A stretch of DNA of 39,807 bases from NCBI GenBank assembly GCA_029210045.1, contig JARGNX010000016.1, positions 1 to 39,807 of the forward strand, read 5' to 3'. Under the pieces are notes generated by a model that was not told the origin of the DNA, searched no databases, and worked only from the letters and a program-made list of their open reading frames with translations. Positions 9,507-17,841 of this stretch are shown piece after piece. The stretch is from Coxiellaceae bacterium. Lineage in GTDB: Bacteria; Pseudomonadota; Gammaproteobacteria; Coxiellales; Coxiellaceae. Both the position numbers and the translations under genes were made by a program. Position 1 is the stretch's first letter. Each line of letters opens with the position of its first letter.

Positions 9507-10733
9507 TTATACCGTTTTTCGATGACCGTTTGGTTTCCATGCGGGTGCGATAACATTTGGTGTTTTAGAGCGATTTAATAATGTTGCGGGCATGCATTTA
9601 AGCTCGCCATAGCGTTGATTAATTTCATCTACCGCTTGATTGACTTGTTGACGCTCTGGTGATGCTTGATCGAATAAATCACTTTGTTGCAATGCTGGTT
9701 GTGGATCCAGCGCTGTGATTTGTACTTGCCGAATAGTGTAATGTGATAAGCAGTGTTGTTCCACAGCTAGTTTAGCTAATTGATAAATAAGAGCACCGTC
9801 ATCGGTCGGATAGCGTGTAGTATAGCGATCACCAACCCAACCGCAAGACAACGACCGCAGGCTAATATTAAAATGCTGCGCACTGAATTGATGGCGACGT
9901 AATCGCGCCCCGAGCTTTTCACTCATGTGTTGCAAATAAGTTAAAATAACGGTTTTATCGTTAGTGTGTGGTGGTAATACCTTTCCATGTCCCATGCTTT
10001 TCGGTGCCGCAACGGTTAATTGTAAAGGCTCTGGGTCTTCACCTTGACACATAAACCAAATGCGTCGACCGAGATTACCAAACCGCTTAGCCAACACACT
10101 AATGGGTAATGTCTCCATATCACCACAAAAATGCACGTTATATTGTGCTAAAAAACCAGCGATGCCTTTGTTGATACCGCATAAATCAGTAACGGGTACA
10201 TCACGTAATCGCGCTTTAGTTTCGTTGGGGCGTATAACGGTAAAGCCTTGCGGCTTATTTACTTTAGCTGCATATTTCGCACAAGTTTTATTGCTGCTTA
10301 AGCCAACCGAGCAGGGTAGGTGAGATGCTTGCCAGACCGCTTGTTGTACGCAGCGCGCAATATACTCAGGGTCGCCATGCAGTTTCTGACAATGCGTCAC
10401 ATCCAAAAATGCCTCGTCTACTGAATACACTTCAATGTCGGGCGTTATGTCATTTAGGCTATGCATGATGCGCGTTGATATTTCCGCATAACGTTGTGGT
10501 CGTGTCGACATTTGGATAATCGAGGGACATAGCTTTTTAGCTTCGTAAATTGACATGCCAGTGTGCACGCCAAACGCACGTGCTTCATATGAGCACGTAA
10601 TCACGCAACTGCCTTGTAGGCCATTAGTAACCGCCAGCGGACAGCCTTGTAGCTGCGGGTTGTCGAGCTGTTCTATGGATGCAAAAAAAGCATCCATATC
10701 GATTAAGATAATGGCACGTTGCCATGTATCCAT
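9507..10733 (-). CDS. dinB: Y-family translesion DNA polymerase (DinB/Pol IV-like)
   Basis: Low-fidelity polymerase that bypasses damaged template bases. Palm motifs are intact: the first metal-binding segment LIDMDAFFASIE at 10-21 and YSVDEAFLDVT near 102-112, with catalytic Asp and Glu. Thumb and little-finger regions follow. It has 408 residues, longer than E. coli Pol IV (351) and close to UmuC (422); the DMDAFFASIE and DEAFLDVT signatures could suit either, so the dinB symbol is tentative. QQSDLFDQ in the C-terminal part resembles a beta-clamp binding peptide. It lies 144 bp downstream of lexA on the same strand, consistent with SOS control. GGGAG precedes the ATG by eight bases. Confidence 0.85.
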   Translation of the reverse strand: MDTWQRAIILIDMDAFFASIEQLDNPQLQGCPLAVTNGLQGSCVITCSYEARAFGVHTGMSIYEAKKLCPSIIQMSTRPQRYAEISTRIMHSLNDITPDIEVYSVDEAFLDVTHCQKLHGDPEYIARCVQQAVWQASHLPCSVGLSSNKTCAKYAAKVNKPQGFTVIRPNETKARLRDVPVTDLCGINKGIAGFLAQYNVHFCGDMETLPISVLAKRFGNLGRRIWFMCQGEDPEPLQLTVAAPKSMGHGKVLPPHTNDKTVILTYLQHMSEKLGARLRRHQFSAQHFNISLRSLSCGWVGDRYTTRYPTDDGALIYQLAKLAVEQHCLSHYTIRQVQITALDPQPALQQSDLFDQASPERQQVNQAVDEINQRYGELKCMPATLLNRSKTPNVIAPAWKPNGHRKTV

Positions 10734-10757
10734 TGTCTATGTCTCCCATTCGAACCG

Positions 10758-10771
10758 AGCATATACATGCT
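10758..10771. promoter_or_regulatory. Small dyad upstream of the polymerase gene
   Basis: AGCAT and ATGCT arms separated by four bases, 25 bp upstream of the polymerase start. It does not match the E. coli LexA box (CTG-N10-CAG) and does not resemble the larger repeat in front of the lexA operon, so I cannot assign it to LexA. Confidence 0.3.
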
Positions 10772-10877
10772 TGCATGAGCTACCAAACAGAAGAGAAAAC
10801 TAAAATGCAACATCGACTTTGCAAAAAAGGTAGTGTGTAGTAGCTCAGGCTTCGCAAAAATAATGACTATGGTGTGC

Positions 10878-11486
10878 TTAAGGCGGAATACGTAGCAGGC
10901 CGATATACAAGCCTTGAACAGTGACGCGATCAGCTGGGTAACTCATCGGTTTGAGTTTTTCGTTAGCAGGGACCAGTGTTATATTGCTGCCTTTGTCGTG
11001 ATATATACGTTTAAGGGTGGCGCGCTCATTATCGATAAGCGCTACAACAATTTGACCATTGTTAGCCGTATTGCTGTGCTCACAGACAACGATATCACCA
11101 TCACAAATACCTTCATCTATCATCGAGTCCCCTTTGACGCGTAGGGCGTAGCGATGCTCGCCAAGAAAAATATCAGCAAGGTTTATTGGGTCATGGTCAA
11201 TAATTGCTTCAATGGGCTGACCCGCAGCAATCGCACCAATAAGGGGTAACTGGTTTGGTTGTTGCGGCATTGTCAGCTGTTTCGCCGTCAACTCAATGTT
11301 GCGGTGACGTTTAGGAGACAGGTTGAGAAGCCCGGCATCTTGCAATGCCTTAACGTATCGATGTACCACGCCGCGTGATTTAATGCCGATGCCCTCCGTA
11401 ATTTCAGCGATGGTGGGTGCATGGCCTTTGGCTTCGATATAGCTTTTAATGTATTGGTACGTTTTACGTTGGCTTAAAGTAATCAT
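10878..11486 (-). CDS. lexA: LexA repressor
   Basis: SOS repressor and self-cleaving serine protease. An N-terminal winged helix-turn-helix spans about 1-65. The cleavage site is Ala88-Gly89 in GAIAAGQP, nucleophile Ser121 is in GDSMIDEG, and general base Lys159 is in ATLKRIY. 202 residues is the E. coli length. The recognition-helix region (IKSRGVVHRYVKAL) differs from the E. coli type (FRSPNAAEEHLKAL), so its operator may differ from the E. coli SOS box. It follows a 65-residue gene by 23 bp, and the pair share a promoter covered by an inverted repeat, suggesting autoregulation. Confidence 0.9.
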   Translation of the reverse strand: MITLSQRKTYQYIKSYIEAKGHAPTIAEITEGIGIKSRGVVHRYVKALQDAGLLNLSPKRHRNIELTAKQLTMPQQPNQLPLIGAIAAGQPIEAIIDHDPINLADIFLGEHRYALRVKGDSMIDEGICDGDIVVCEHSNTANNGQIVVALIDNERATLKRIYHDKGSNITLVPANEKLKPMSYPADRVTVQGLYIGLLRIPP

Positions 11487-11509
11487 GGTATTCCCCCGGT
11501 GGTTCTTAT

Positions 11510-11707
11510 TTATTCAATGCATGTCTTGCGGCATCGGTGAACAATTTTACCTTGGTTGTTATCTTTGATCGTGCCGTAAGTGCTGGTGCAGCTACTTTCT
11601 ATTTGATTAAGCAAGCTGGTCATGAGCTGAATGTAGTTGTCGCTGGATTTACGATCAAGGGCTTGATCATTGTAATAAACCGTAGCAGTATATTTCCGTT
11701 GTAACAT
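11510..11707 (-). CDS. 65-residue protein upstream of lexA
   Basis: Not recognised. A small, basic and polar protein with two cysteines near the C-terminus (HRCRKTCIE) and no membrane segment. It looks real: a strong ribosome site, GGAAGGA (complement of 11715-11721), lies seven bases before the ATG, a good promoter precedes it, and lexA follows at 23 bp on the same strand. Being first gene in the lexA operon, it is probably damage-inducible if LexA controls this promoter. It might be a small SOS effector such as a division or polymerase modulator; nothing in the sequence shows which. Confidence 0.65.
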   Translation of the reverse strand: MLQRKYTATVYYNDQALDRKSSDNYIQLMTSLLNQIESSCTSTYGTIKDNNQGKIVHRCRKTCIE

Positions 11708-11721
11708 GGCTTTATCCTTCC

Positions 11722-11760
11722 GTTCTCTTTAATGTTACGTATAGAGTACATTGAGAGAAC
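11722..11760. promoter_or_regulatory. Large inverted repeat over the lexA-operon promoter
   Basis: GTTCTCTTTAATGT at 11722-11735 and ACATTGAGAGAAC at 11748-11760 form a near-perfect dyad with a 12-bp centre. One arm fills the -35/-10 spacer of the leftward promoter, and the other lies where transcription would start. This is a classical repressor arrangement. LexA is the obvious candidate by position, but the sequence is not an E. coli-type SOS box. Confidence 0.55.
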
Positions 11761-11765
11761 GTAAA
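11738..11765 (-). promoter_or_regulatory. Promoter of the small-ORF-lexA operon
   Basis: On the minus strand TTTACG (11765-11760) and TATACG (11743-11738) are separated by 16 bp, each matching consensus at four of six bases. The expected start near 11731 leaves a leader of about 25 bases containing the GGAAGGA ribosome site. Confidence 0.5.
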
Positions 11766-11796
11766 TGTAAAGTGCTTTATGACAAGATATACTGGA

Positions 11797-11802
11797 TATA
11801 AT
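11797..11802 (+). promoter_or_regulatory. -10 element for the aldehyde dehydrogenase gene
   Basis: A consensus TATAAT with no convincing -35. Transcription would start near 11809, just ahead of AAGGA at 11815-11819. This excludes the upstream ATG at 11779 and supports the start at 11827. Confidence 0.45.
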
Positions 11803-11826
11803 TTCAAGCCACGTAAGGACAGCCTA

Positions 11827-13350
11827 ATGAAAGCAAAAAACCTGTTTATGGACGGCATAAGCATGACTCCAACAATTAAAGCTTATGACTTATATATTAA
11901 CGGTCAGTGGCAAAGCCCCGAATCAGGCGAGTGGATAGCCTCAGAGAATCCTTACAATAATCAGGTCTGGTGTACCATCCCACGTGGTAATGCAGCTGAC
12001 GTAGATAAGGCCTGCCAAGCGGCACATGAGGCCTTTCCGGCTTGGTCACAAATGCCTGCTCACCAACGTCGCGAATACCTTAACCGGCTCGCGGACTTGA
12101 TAGCAGAAAATGCTGAACACTTGGCTGAAGTTGAGGTTAAAGACAATGGAAAGTTGTATGGCGAAATGCATGGCCAATGCCAATATGTACCCGAGTTTTT
12201 TCGTTACTATGCATCGCTAGCAGAACAATATGGCGGTAAAACTGTCACATTAGATAAACCTGAAACATATGGTTCGATTTACCATGAGCCATTAGGTGTG
12301 GTTGCTGCAATCACGGCTTGGAACTCGCCGCTATTAATAGCCACATGGAAATGCGCGCCCGCACTGGCGGCAGGTAATACAGTTGTGTTGAAACCCTCTG
12401 AATTTACCTCAGCTTCCGCATTGGAGTTGGCCGTGCTCATTGAGCAAGCAGGATTTCCACCCGGCGTATTTAATGTGGTAACGGGCTATGGGGCTGAAGT
12501 AGGCTCGGCATTGGTGGCGCATCCAAACGTTGCTAAGGTGGCCTTTACTGGCGGAACAGAAACAGGAAAAAACATATACCAGTCTGCAGCAAAAGATTTA
12601 AAACACGTAACGCTAGAATTAGGCGGCAAATCAGCCAATATCGTTTTTACTGACGCTAATATAGATAATGCTGTAAAAGGGGTTGTGAGTGGTATTTTTG
12701 CAGCCAACGGTCAAACGTGTATTGCAGGCTCACGCGTATTGGTTGAAGCAATGATTTATGATGAGTTTATTGAGCGACTGATTGAGTTTGTTAAAAAGGC
12801 GAAATTTGGTGATCCAATGGACCCCCAAACAAATTTTGGGCCTATCGCTAACCCTCCTCAATACGAAAAAATTAAAGAATATATTGCTATTGGTAAGCAA
12901 GATGGTGCGCGTTGTGTTTATGGTGGTAACCCCGTGCCACACCCGGAAGGTATAGAGCCAAGTTGGTTTATACAGCCCACCATTTTTGCGGACGTTACTA
13001 ATAATATGCGCATTGCACAAGAAGAGGTGTTTGGCTCTATATTATCTGTGATAAAGTTTGATGGCGAAGACGAAGCGATTCAAATCGCCAATGATAGCCC
13101 GTATGGTTTAGCGGCGGGCATATGGACATCAGATGCTGCTCGCATTGAACGTATGCCACATCAATTACAGGCCGGCACGGTGTGGGTAAATACCTATCGA
13201 TGCATTTCTTATTTGATGCCTTTTGGTGGTTACAAAGCTTCAGGTATTGGCCGTGAAGGCGGTGAAGAAGCGTTCTTATGTTATCTGCAGTCAAAGAGTG
13301 TCATGATAAATACCGCAAAAGAAATAGATAATCCATTTGTAATGAAATAA
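11827..13350 (+). CDS. NAD(P)-dependent aldehyde dehydrogenase
   Basis: Oxidises an aldehyde to its acid. The active site is complete: Asn166 in AWNSP, Lys189 and Glu192 in VVLKPSE, Glu264 in LELGGK, and nucleophile Cys298 in GQTCIAG. It resembles the betaine-aldehyde/gamma-aminobutyraldehyde type of ALDH, but the substrate cannot be assigned. With the ATG at 11827 it has 507 residues; AAGGA sits seven bases upstream. The longer form from 11779 would begin upstream of the -10 element. A third candidate at 11863 lies nearer to the family's usual N-terminus but lacks a clear ribosome site. It is divergent from the lexA operon and convergent with the pilin gene across a bidirectional terminator. 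Confidence 0.9.
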   Translation: MKAKNLFMDGISMTPTIKAYDLYINGQWQSPESGEWIASENPYNNQVWCTIPRGNAADVDKACQAAHEAFPAWSQMPAHQRREYLNRLADLIAENAEHLAEVEVKDNGKLYGEMHGQCQYVPEFFRYYASLAEQYGGKTVTLDKPETYGSIYHEPLGVVAAITAWNSPLLIATWKCAPALAAGNTVVLKPSEFTSASALELAVLIEQAGFPPGVFNVVTGYGAEVGSALVAHPNVAKVAFTGGTETGKNIYQSAAKDLKHVTLELGGKSANIVFTDANIDNAVKGVVSGIFAANGQTCIAGSRVLVEAMIYDEFIERLIEFVKKAKFGDPMDPQTNFGPIANPPQYEKIKEYIAIGKQDGARCVYGGNPVPHPEGIEPSWFIQPTIFADVTNNMRIAQEEVFGSILSVIKFDGEDEAIQIANDSPYGLAAGIWTSDAARIERMPHQLQAGTVWVNTYRCISYLMPFGGYKASGIGREGGEEAFLCYLQSKSVMINTAKEIDNPFVMK

Positions 13351-13354
13351 AGGC

Positions 13355-13393
13355 AAAAAAAAGCCGTAGCGTTAATGCTACGGCTTGGCTTTC
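13355..13393. terminator. Bidirectional intrinsic terminator
   Basis: A perfect 10-bp stem, AAGCCGTAGC at 13361-13370 and GCTACGGCTT at 13377-13386, with a 6-base loop. On the minus strand it is followed by a run of eight T (13362-13355), so it is strongest for the pilin gene. On the plus strand the downstream side is GGCTTTCTTT, a weaker tract serving the aldehyde dehydrogenase gene. Confidence 0.9.
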
Positions 13394-13404
13394 TTTAAAA
13401 GAAA

Positions 13405-13971
13405 TTAACCGATGCTAATAACACCACTGCCATTGTCAGCAGGAGGTACTACAACAGGGGTTCCACCACTGCCACCGCCTGAAGTATCATCACTACCACA
13501 GCGGGAGTCTGCTATAACGCGTGCAGGACTATTTGCTGTTGCTTCAAAGTAGCGAATTGCACAGTTAGCTATGCCATTGTTTCGCGTAAACTGCCAAGTA
13601 CTACCACCAGCACTATGACTAACAAAGTGAGTGGTTGGCACCGTTTGTAGCGCTTCAGGAATACCACTAGCTGAAGCAGCAGGGTAGCCATATACTGTAT
13701 CAATAGTTGTACCGTCACCCATGTTAACGACTGCGGTTGGTTGCTTATTAACACCTTCAACTACGGCACGAGCGTATACGAGATTTGCTGCAGATTGCAG
13801 CGCGCCAGAAACACCATCAACGATTGCACTGTTAGCGTCTCTTGTTAAATCAATATATTTTGGAATCGCAAACGCTGATAAAATACCAAGAATTACGATC
13901 ACGACGATTAGCTCTACTAATGTAAAGCCGGCTTGCTTTATAGATGTGAATTGTTGTTTTACATTTTTCAT
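13405..13971 (-). CDS. Type IV pilin-like (MshA-like) prepilin
   Basis: Prepilin with a 15-residue leader ending in Gly, then FTLVELIVVIVILGILSAFA, the class III signal cleaved and N-methylated by PilD. The mature N-terminus and the following AIPKYIDLTRDA with small-residue helix resemble Vibrio MshA and related pseudopilins. Cysteines in the C-terminal half (NCAIRYF and DSRCGSDD) could form the pilin disulfide loop. The tail is Gly/Ser/Pro-rich (GGGSGGTPVVVPPADNGSG), unusual for MshA and possibly a flexible exposed end. The start at 13971 has AAGG eight bases upstream; ATG at 13986 and GTG at 13989 are alternatives. No other pilus gene lies nearby, so assembly would rely on machinery elsewhere. 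Confidence 0.85.
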   Translation of the reverse strand: MKNVKQQFTSIKQAGFTLVELIVVIVILGILSAFAIPKYIDLTRDANSAIVDGVSGALQSAANLVYARAVVEGVNKQPTAVVNMGDGTTIDTVYGYPAASASGIPEALQTVPTTHFVSHSAGGSTWQFTRNNGIANCAIRYFEATANSPARVIADSRCGSDDTSGGGSGGTPVVVPPADNGSGVISIG

Positions 13972-13989
13972 ATTATATACCTTCATCAC

Positions 13990-14301
13990 TTTCCCCTAAC
14001 TATTCACTACCATCCCTATAGTCCCAACTCTTATTTCCGTAGAGCTAATTATACCTAATTCTAGTATTCTTTTGTTAATTAAATTCAAAATAATCAAAAT
14101 ATGGTAATTTACTTAATTTTGCCTTAAGTTATTGAGAAACTTGTTGATTTTAACCTGTAAATATTCATTAAAATAACCCTTGTTAATACTAGCTTAATGT
14201 AGTGTTGCAAGTTTAAATGTTAACGTCGAAATATCGGTGCCGATTAATGAAGCGCTTCGCTTTTTATGGTAACTTGTCGGTTATATAAAACGGGGTAGTA
14301 A
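13990..14301. other. AT-rich intergenic region
   Basis: Divergent spacer between the pilin gene and the serine hydrolase gene. It must carry both promoters, but I see no convincing pair of hexamers. A short AAGCG-CTT-CGCTT hairpin with trailing T at about 14250-14265 is the only structure noticed. Confidence 0.4.
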
Positions 14302-15579
14302 ATGAAGCACTTAGCGATATTCTGTGTATTGATCAGTTTATTTAGCACATCAATAGCGACACCAGTAGCTAACAAAAATAATGCTGTTGAGGTTGTTCTG
14401 CAGAAATACATGCATAAACATGCGAAAAAAGAGCATTTGTCAGCACTGCAGGTAAGCTATCGTTATAACGATAAGGTTATTCACGACTTAGCTATTGGCA
14501 GTGTTGCCTACAATAATTCCAACCGATTAACCTCCATGGATTTATTTGAATGGGGTAGCCTCACTAAGGTTGTAACAGCGGCTATCCTATTAGAATTACA
14601 AGCGAACCCCAAGTATCACTTAAATTTACATCAAACTTTGCAGCATTGGTTTCCGGAAAAGTTTTCACATAAAAACATCAATAACAATTCTGAATGGCCG
14701 CAAGCTTGGCGCACGGTTACGATTTTAGATTTATTGCATATGACGAGCGGCATCCCGCCATATATTAATACAGGATTAGATGTGCTGACAAAAAAACAGC
14801 TTAACAACATCATGAAACCTGAGCAGTTGGTGGCAATCGCGGCTCAGTTTCAACGTAACCATAAGCGGACCTGCACAAACTCAGGAGGTTGCTTTAAACC
14901 TGCATCACGGTATTTTTACTCAAATACCAATTACATCATTGCAGGGATGATTGCTAACCAAGCCGCTTCTAGAGCATCCGGTAAGCCAGTTAGTTTTGCG
15001 AGCTTAATGCGGCGTTTTTTAAATCGATATACGGATAAAAATGCAATCGCTTTATACTATTCTGATTTGACTCAATCGACACGCAAAAGCATGGTCCATA
15101 CCTATCGTAATTCGCCCAGACCTAAAATATTTACTGCGGGTGAGGATGTAACTCAATATAATTTATCTTGGCTTGGTGCTGCTGGTGGGATTGTTGGGAA
15201 TGCACGGGGAATAATAAAAATAATGACGGCATTAACGCGCCTGCCTAAACAGCTAAACCCTTATCAACAATCGGACAGCTACGTTAATATGAATCCGAAA
15301 AAAGCGCTGCTGATTTCAAATCGACATCAACAATGCACATCAGCAAAAAAAAGCCCGTGTTATGGTTTGGGTGTAACTTATATCAATGCTAACCAGCGTC
15401 AGCAAGCAGGGGAAGCGTATTTTTATGAGGGTGAGTACTGGGGCACTCGCGCTTTATATTATTGGCTTCCGCTACGCCATGTTATGTTGGCTGTGGCGGT
15501 GAATAGCGCTGTACCCCCAGCAAAAGATCATCTGTTTCAAATATTCGCACAGCTATTTACAACTGTATTTGATAAATAG
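14302..15579 (+). CDS. Secreted serine hydrolase, beta-lactamase/DD-peptidase fold
   Basis: 425 residues. A signal peptide (MKHLAIFCVLISLFSTSIAT) targets it to the periplasm or outside. The catalytic SxxK motif is Ser86-Leu-Thr-Lys89, and the YxN motif is Tyr206-Ser-Asn208. The third motif (KTG/HxG) is not clear; YWGTR near residue 375 is the best candidate. The class C beta-lactamase-like superfamily includes DD-carboxypeptidases, esterases and amidases, so the substrate is open. Two cysteines in a short insert (CTNSGGC) could form a disulfide. Another family member is encoded at 32163-33356. The next gene converges after 12 bp. Confidence 0.8.
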   Translation: MKHLAIFCVLISLFSTSIATPVANKNNAVEVVLQKYMHKHAKKEHLSALQVSYRYNDKVIHDLAIGSVAYNNSNRLTSMDLFEWGSLTKVVTAAILLELQANPKYHLNLHQTLQHWFPEKFSHKNINNNSEWPQAWRTVTILDLLHMTSGIPPYINTGLDVLTKKQLNNIMKPEQLVAIAAQFQRNHKRTCTNSGGCFKPASRYFYSNTNYIIAGMIANQAASRASGKPVSFASLMRRFLNRYTDKNAIALYYSDLTQSTRKSMVHTYRNSPRPKIFTAGEDVTQYNLSWLGAAGGIVGNARGIIKIMTALTRLPKQLNPYQQSDSYVNMNPKKALLISNRHQQCTSAKKSPCYGLGVTYINANQRQQAGEAYFYEGEYWGTRALYYWLPLRHVMLAVAVNSAVPPAKDHLFQIFAQLFTTVFDK

Positions 15580-15591
15580 CTTGAAGCTCAA

Positions 15592-16104
15592 TTACACCTT
15601 GGTTTTGACTTTTGACCATGGCTTTAATTGCCATGTGGTATGCGCAGTAGCAACATGGTTATTATCATCATCGTAGAGGTTTGATTCCATTTTTTTGAGT
15701 ATGGCTTCGCCACTGTCTAGCTTGCCTAATAATTCCTGTTGCTCAGGTTGCTTCATTTCGGCAATTGAGCGAGTAGGCATTTTAGCTTGGTAATGATAAT
15801 CAATTTCGAGGTGTGACATAATCACGCGGTATTTTGTAGGATCAAAAATCGACAGTAATAGCATGCCTGCAGATAGCTCACCGATTGTCGCCAAACCACA
15901 AGCATGTATGCCTTTTAAATGATTAAAATTACGGCGTTGGTAGGGCGCATAGGTTTCAAGCGATTCATCGGTGATCTTTTTGATTATAAATCCGTGCTGG
16001 TTATTAAAGGGGATCATGCGTAATGCAACACGATTTAATAACCACAGCTTGAATTTCGACGTTTGCGCTTGCTTTAGTAACCGCATAAATTTTTGCATAA
16101 TCAT
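15592..16104 (-). CDS. DUF4442-type hotdog-fold protein
   Basis: 170 residues. IPFNNQHGFIIKKI followed by RNHLKG-like NHLKGIHACGLATIGELSAGMLLL matches the DUF4442/YiiD-type hotdog fold, related to acyl-CoA thioesterases. Catalysis is not established for most members. The start codon directly follows the fabV stop (TAA then ATG), and its ribosome site AAGGA lies inside the end of fabV, so it is translationally coupled to fabV. That pairing suggests a role in acyl-chain metabolism. The second ATG at 16098 is an alternative start. Confidence 0.7.
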   Translation of the reverse strand: MIMQKFMRLLKQAQTSKFKLWLLNRVALRMIPFNNQHGFIIKKITDESLETYAPYQRRNFNHLKGIHACGLATIGELSAGMLLLSIFDPTKYRVIMSHLEIDYHYQAKMPTRSIAEMKQPEQQELLGKLDSGEAILKKMESNLYDDDNNHVATAHTTWQLKPWSKVKTKV

Positions 16105-17316
16105 TTATTCCTTTATAGATGGAATGCTAACGTCGGTATCAACGTCTTGCTGATAATCAACACCATCAATTTCAAAGCCAAACATGCGCATAAATTCATG
16201 TCGATAACCGTCTATGTCAGCATAATCACGAAGATTATCTGTCGTGACATTATCCCAAGCTTGTTGTACGGATTGTTGTATGTTGTCTTTCATTTCCCAG
16301 TCATCCATACGCACCATTCCATTGCTATCGGTTGCTACGCTGTCGCTGCCTTTAGCATATAAACAATCATGGAATAAACGGTTCATCTGCTCAATGCAGC
16401 CTTCATGGCTACCATCGGCTTTCATTGTTTTATATAAAATCGAAGAATATAACGGCACAACAGGGATGGCAGCAGCGGCCTGTGTTACTAATGCTTTATT
16501 AACGGAAATATAGGCGTGGCCATTGATGGAGGACAATTGCTGATCTATTTGTTTCGCGCAATTTTCTAAGTCTTTTTTTGCGCCGCCAATAGTGCCTTCG
16601 CGGTAAATGGCATGTGTTAATTCAGGTCCTATATATGAGTAGGCAATTGTCATAGCATTTTTAGCTAATAGCTTATTCTGTTGCAAAAGATCCATCCACA
16701 TTTTCCAGTCTTCGCCACCCATAACCATTTTTGTATGGAATGCTTCCTCTTCAGTAGCCGGTTCAATCGTCACGTCTTCAACTTCATAGCTAGTAAGGTT
16801 AATGGATTTATTAGTAAATGGTTGCCCTAAGGTTTTTAATGTAGAGCTATATACTTCGCCAGTTTTAGGATGTGTGCGGCGCGGAGAGGCAAGACTGTAA
16901 ATGACTAAATCTACTTCACCATCCCAGTCTTGCTGAATCAGGTCTACTACCTGCTGTTTGATCTCATCAGAAAACGCATCGCCATTGATGCTTTTAGCAT
17001 AGATGCCCGCTTCATTGGCATACTCTTCAAATGCCGCTGAGTTATACCAGCCCGCTGAGGCTGTACGCTTACCTTTAGCTGGCTTTTCAAAAAACACACC
17101 AATCGTTGCCGCACCCGCGCCAAAAGCGGCACTAATGCGTGATGCTAAACCATAGCCAGTAGATGCGCCAATGACTAATACCTTTTTGGGCTTTGGCTCT
17201 TGATTGAGGGCACAATGTTGTTTGGTGTGCTCAATTTGCTGTTTAACATTAGCCTTACAGCCAACAGGATGAGATGTTGTACAAATAAAACCACGTGCTT
17301 TAGGTTCAACGATCAT
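16105..17316 (-). CDS. fabV: Enoyl-ACP/trans-2-enoyl-CoA reductase FabV
   Basis: NADH-dependent reductase of the last step of the fatty acid elongation cycle, the triclosan-tolerant alternative to FabI. The N-terminus MIVEPKARGFICTTSHPVGC is the family signature and fixes the start at 17316 (403 residues; the family has about 400). The NADH-binding GASTGYG is at 50-56, and the active-site Tyr-x8-Lys is Tyr238 to Lys247. The reading frame continues 20 codons further upstream, but those residues are not family-like. It is followed immediately by the coupled hotdog gene. Confidence 0.95.
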   Translation of the reverse strand: MIVEPKARGFICTTSHPVGCKANVKQQIEHTKQHCALNQEPKPKKVLVIGASTGYGLASRISAAFGAGAATIGVFFEKPAKGKRTASAGWYNSAAFEEYANEAGIYAKSINGDAFSDEIKQQVVDLIQQDWDGEVDLVIYSLASPRRTHPKTGEVYSSTLKTLGQPFTNKSINLTSYEVEDVTIEPATEEEAFHTKMVMGGEDWKMWMDLLQQNKLLAKNAMTIAYSYIGPELTHAIYREGTIGGAKKDLENCAKQIDQQLSSINGHAYISVNKALVTQAAAAIPVVPLYSSILYKTMKADGSHEGCIEQMNRLFHDCLYAKGSDSVATDSNGMVRMDDWEMKDNIQQSVQQAWDNVTTDNLRDYADIDGYRHEFMRMFGFEIDGVDYQQDVDTDVSIPSIKE

Positions 17317-17413
17317 TTTAATTCTCTTGTTAGTTAGATTTGGCGCTATGATACCGTAAAACCAAACAACGCCCAAGTATTGAGCGTTGCTGGGTTATAT
17401 ACCTCAGCCTATA

Positions 17414-17764
17414 TTACTGCTGGCTATTGTTGTTACTCGTGTTTTTTTGGTTGGCTTCCTGACGGCGGCGCATCGCACCAATCACAATAAATACGATAAA
17501 CAATGGTATTAACAGCGGAAACATAATTGGGAAGAAAATCAGTCCAAGTATTGTCAAGATAAATGCAAGAATACAAATAACTAAAACCCCAATACCTGAA
17601 AATACGAAAAACAGTAAAACACCCACAGAGAATATAATCACAGTAGCCAGTAGAATGCCCCACAAGGCTGATGAAGCAATAACGGCAGCTCCTAATACAG
17701 GCAGTAAAAAGTGACCGCCAATGGCAATTAGAAGGATTAAAATGATCAATAAAAGAAAAGGCAT
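17414..17764 (-). CDS. Small hydrophobic membrane protein
   Basis: 116 residues, almost entirely Ile, Leu, Val and Phe, with three or four predicted membrane segments, then a short basic polar tail (MRRRQEANQKN) that should lie in the cytoplasm by the positive-inside rule. No family recognised. AGGA sits nine bases before the ATG. Upstream fabV and downstream orn run on the same strand but with gaps of about 80-100 bp. Function unknown. Confidence 0.6.
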   Translation of the reverse strand: MPFLLLIILILLIAIGGHFLLPVLGAAVIASSALWGILLATVIIFSVGVLLFFVFSGIGVLVICILAFILTILGLIFFPIMFPLLIPLFIVFIVIGAMRRRQEANQKNTSNNNSQQ

Positions 17765-17841
17765 GACAAGAGTTCCTTTAGATAAATGGATTCCAGGTAA
17801 TAATACCTAAGCCTATGATAGTTTGCAAAATGTTGCTGTAA

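Noticed and set aside
11779..11826. Longer N-terminus of the aldehyde dehydrogenase
   Set aside because: Its start would lie upstream of the consensus -10 element, and AAGGA fits only the ATG at 11827.
16857..17132. Minus-strand frame inside fabV (61 codons) and similar frames within other long genes
   Set aside because: Out-of-frame shadows of well-supported genes, with no independent evidence.
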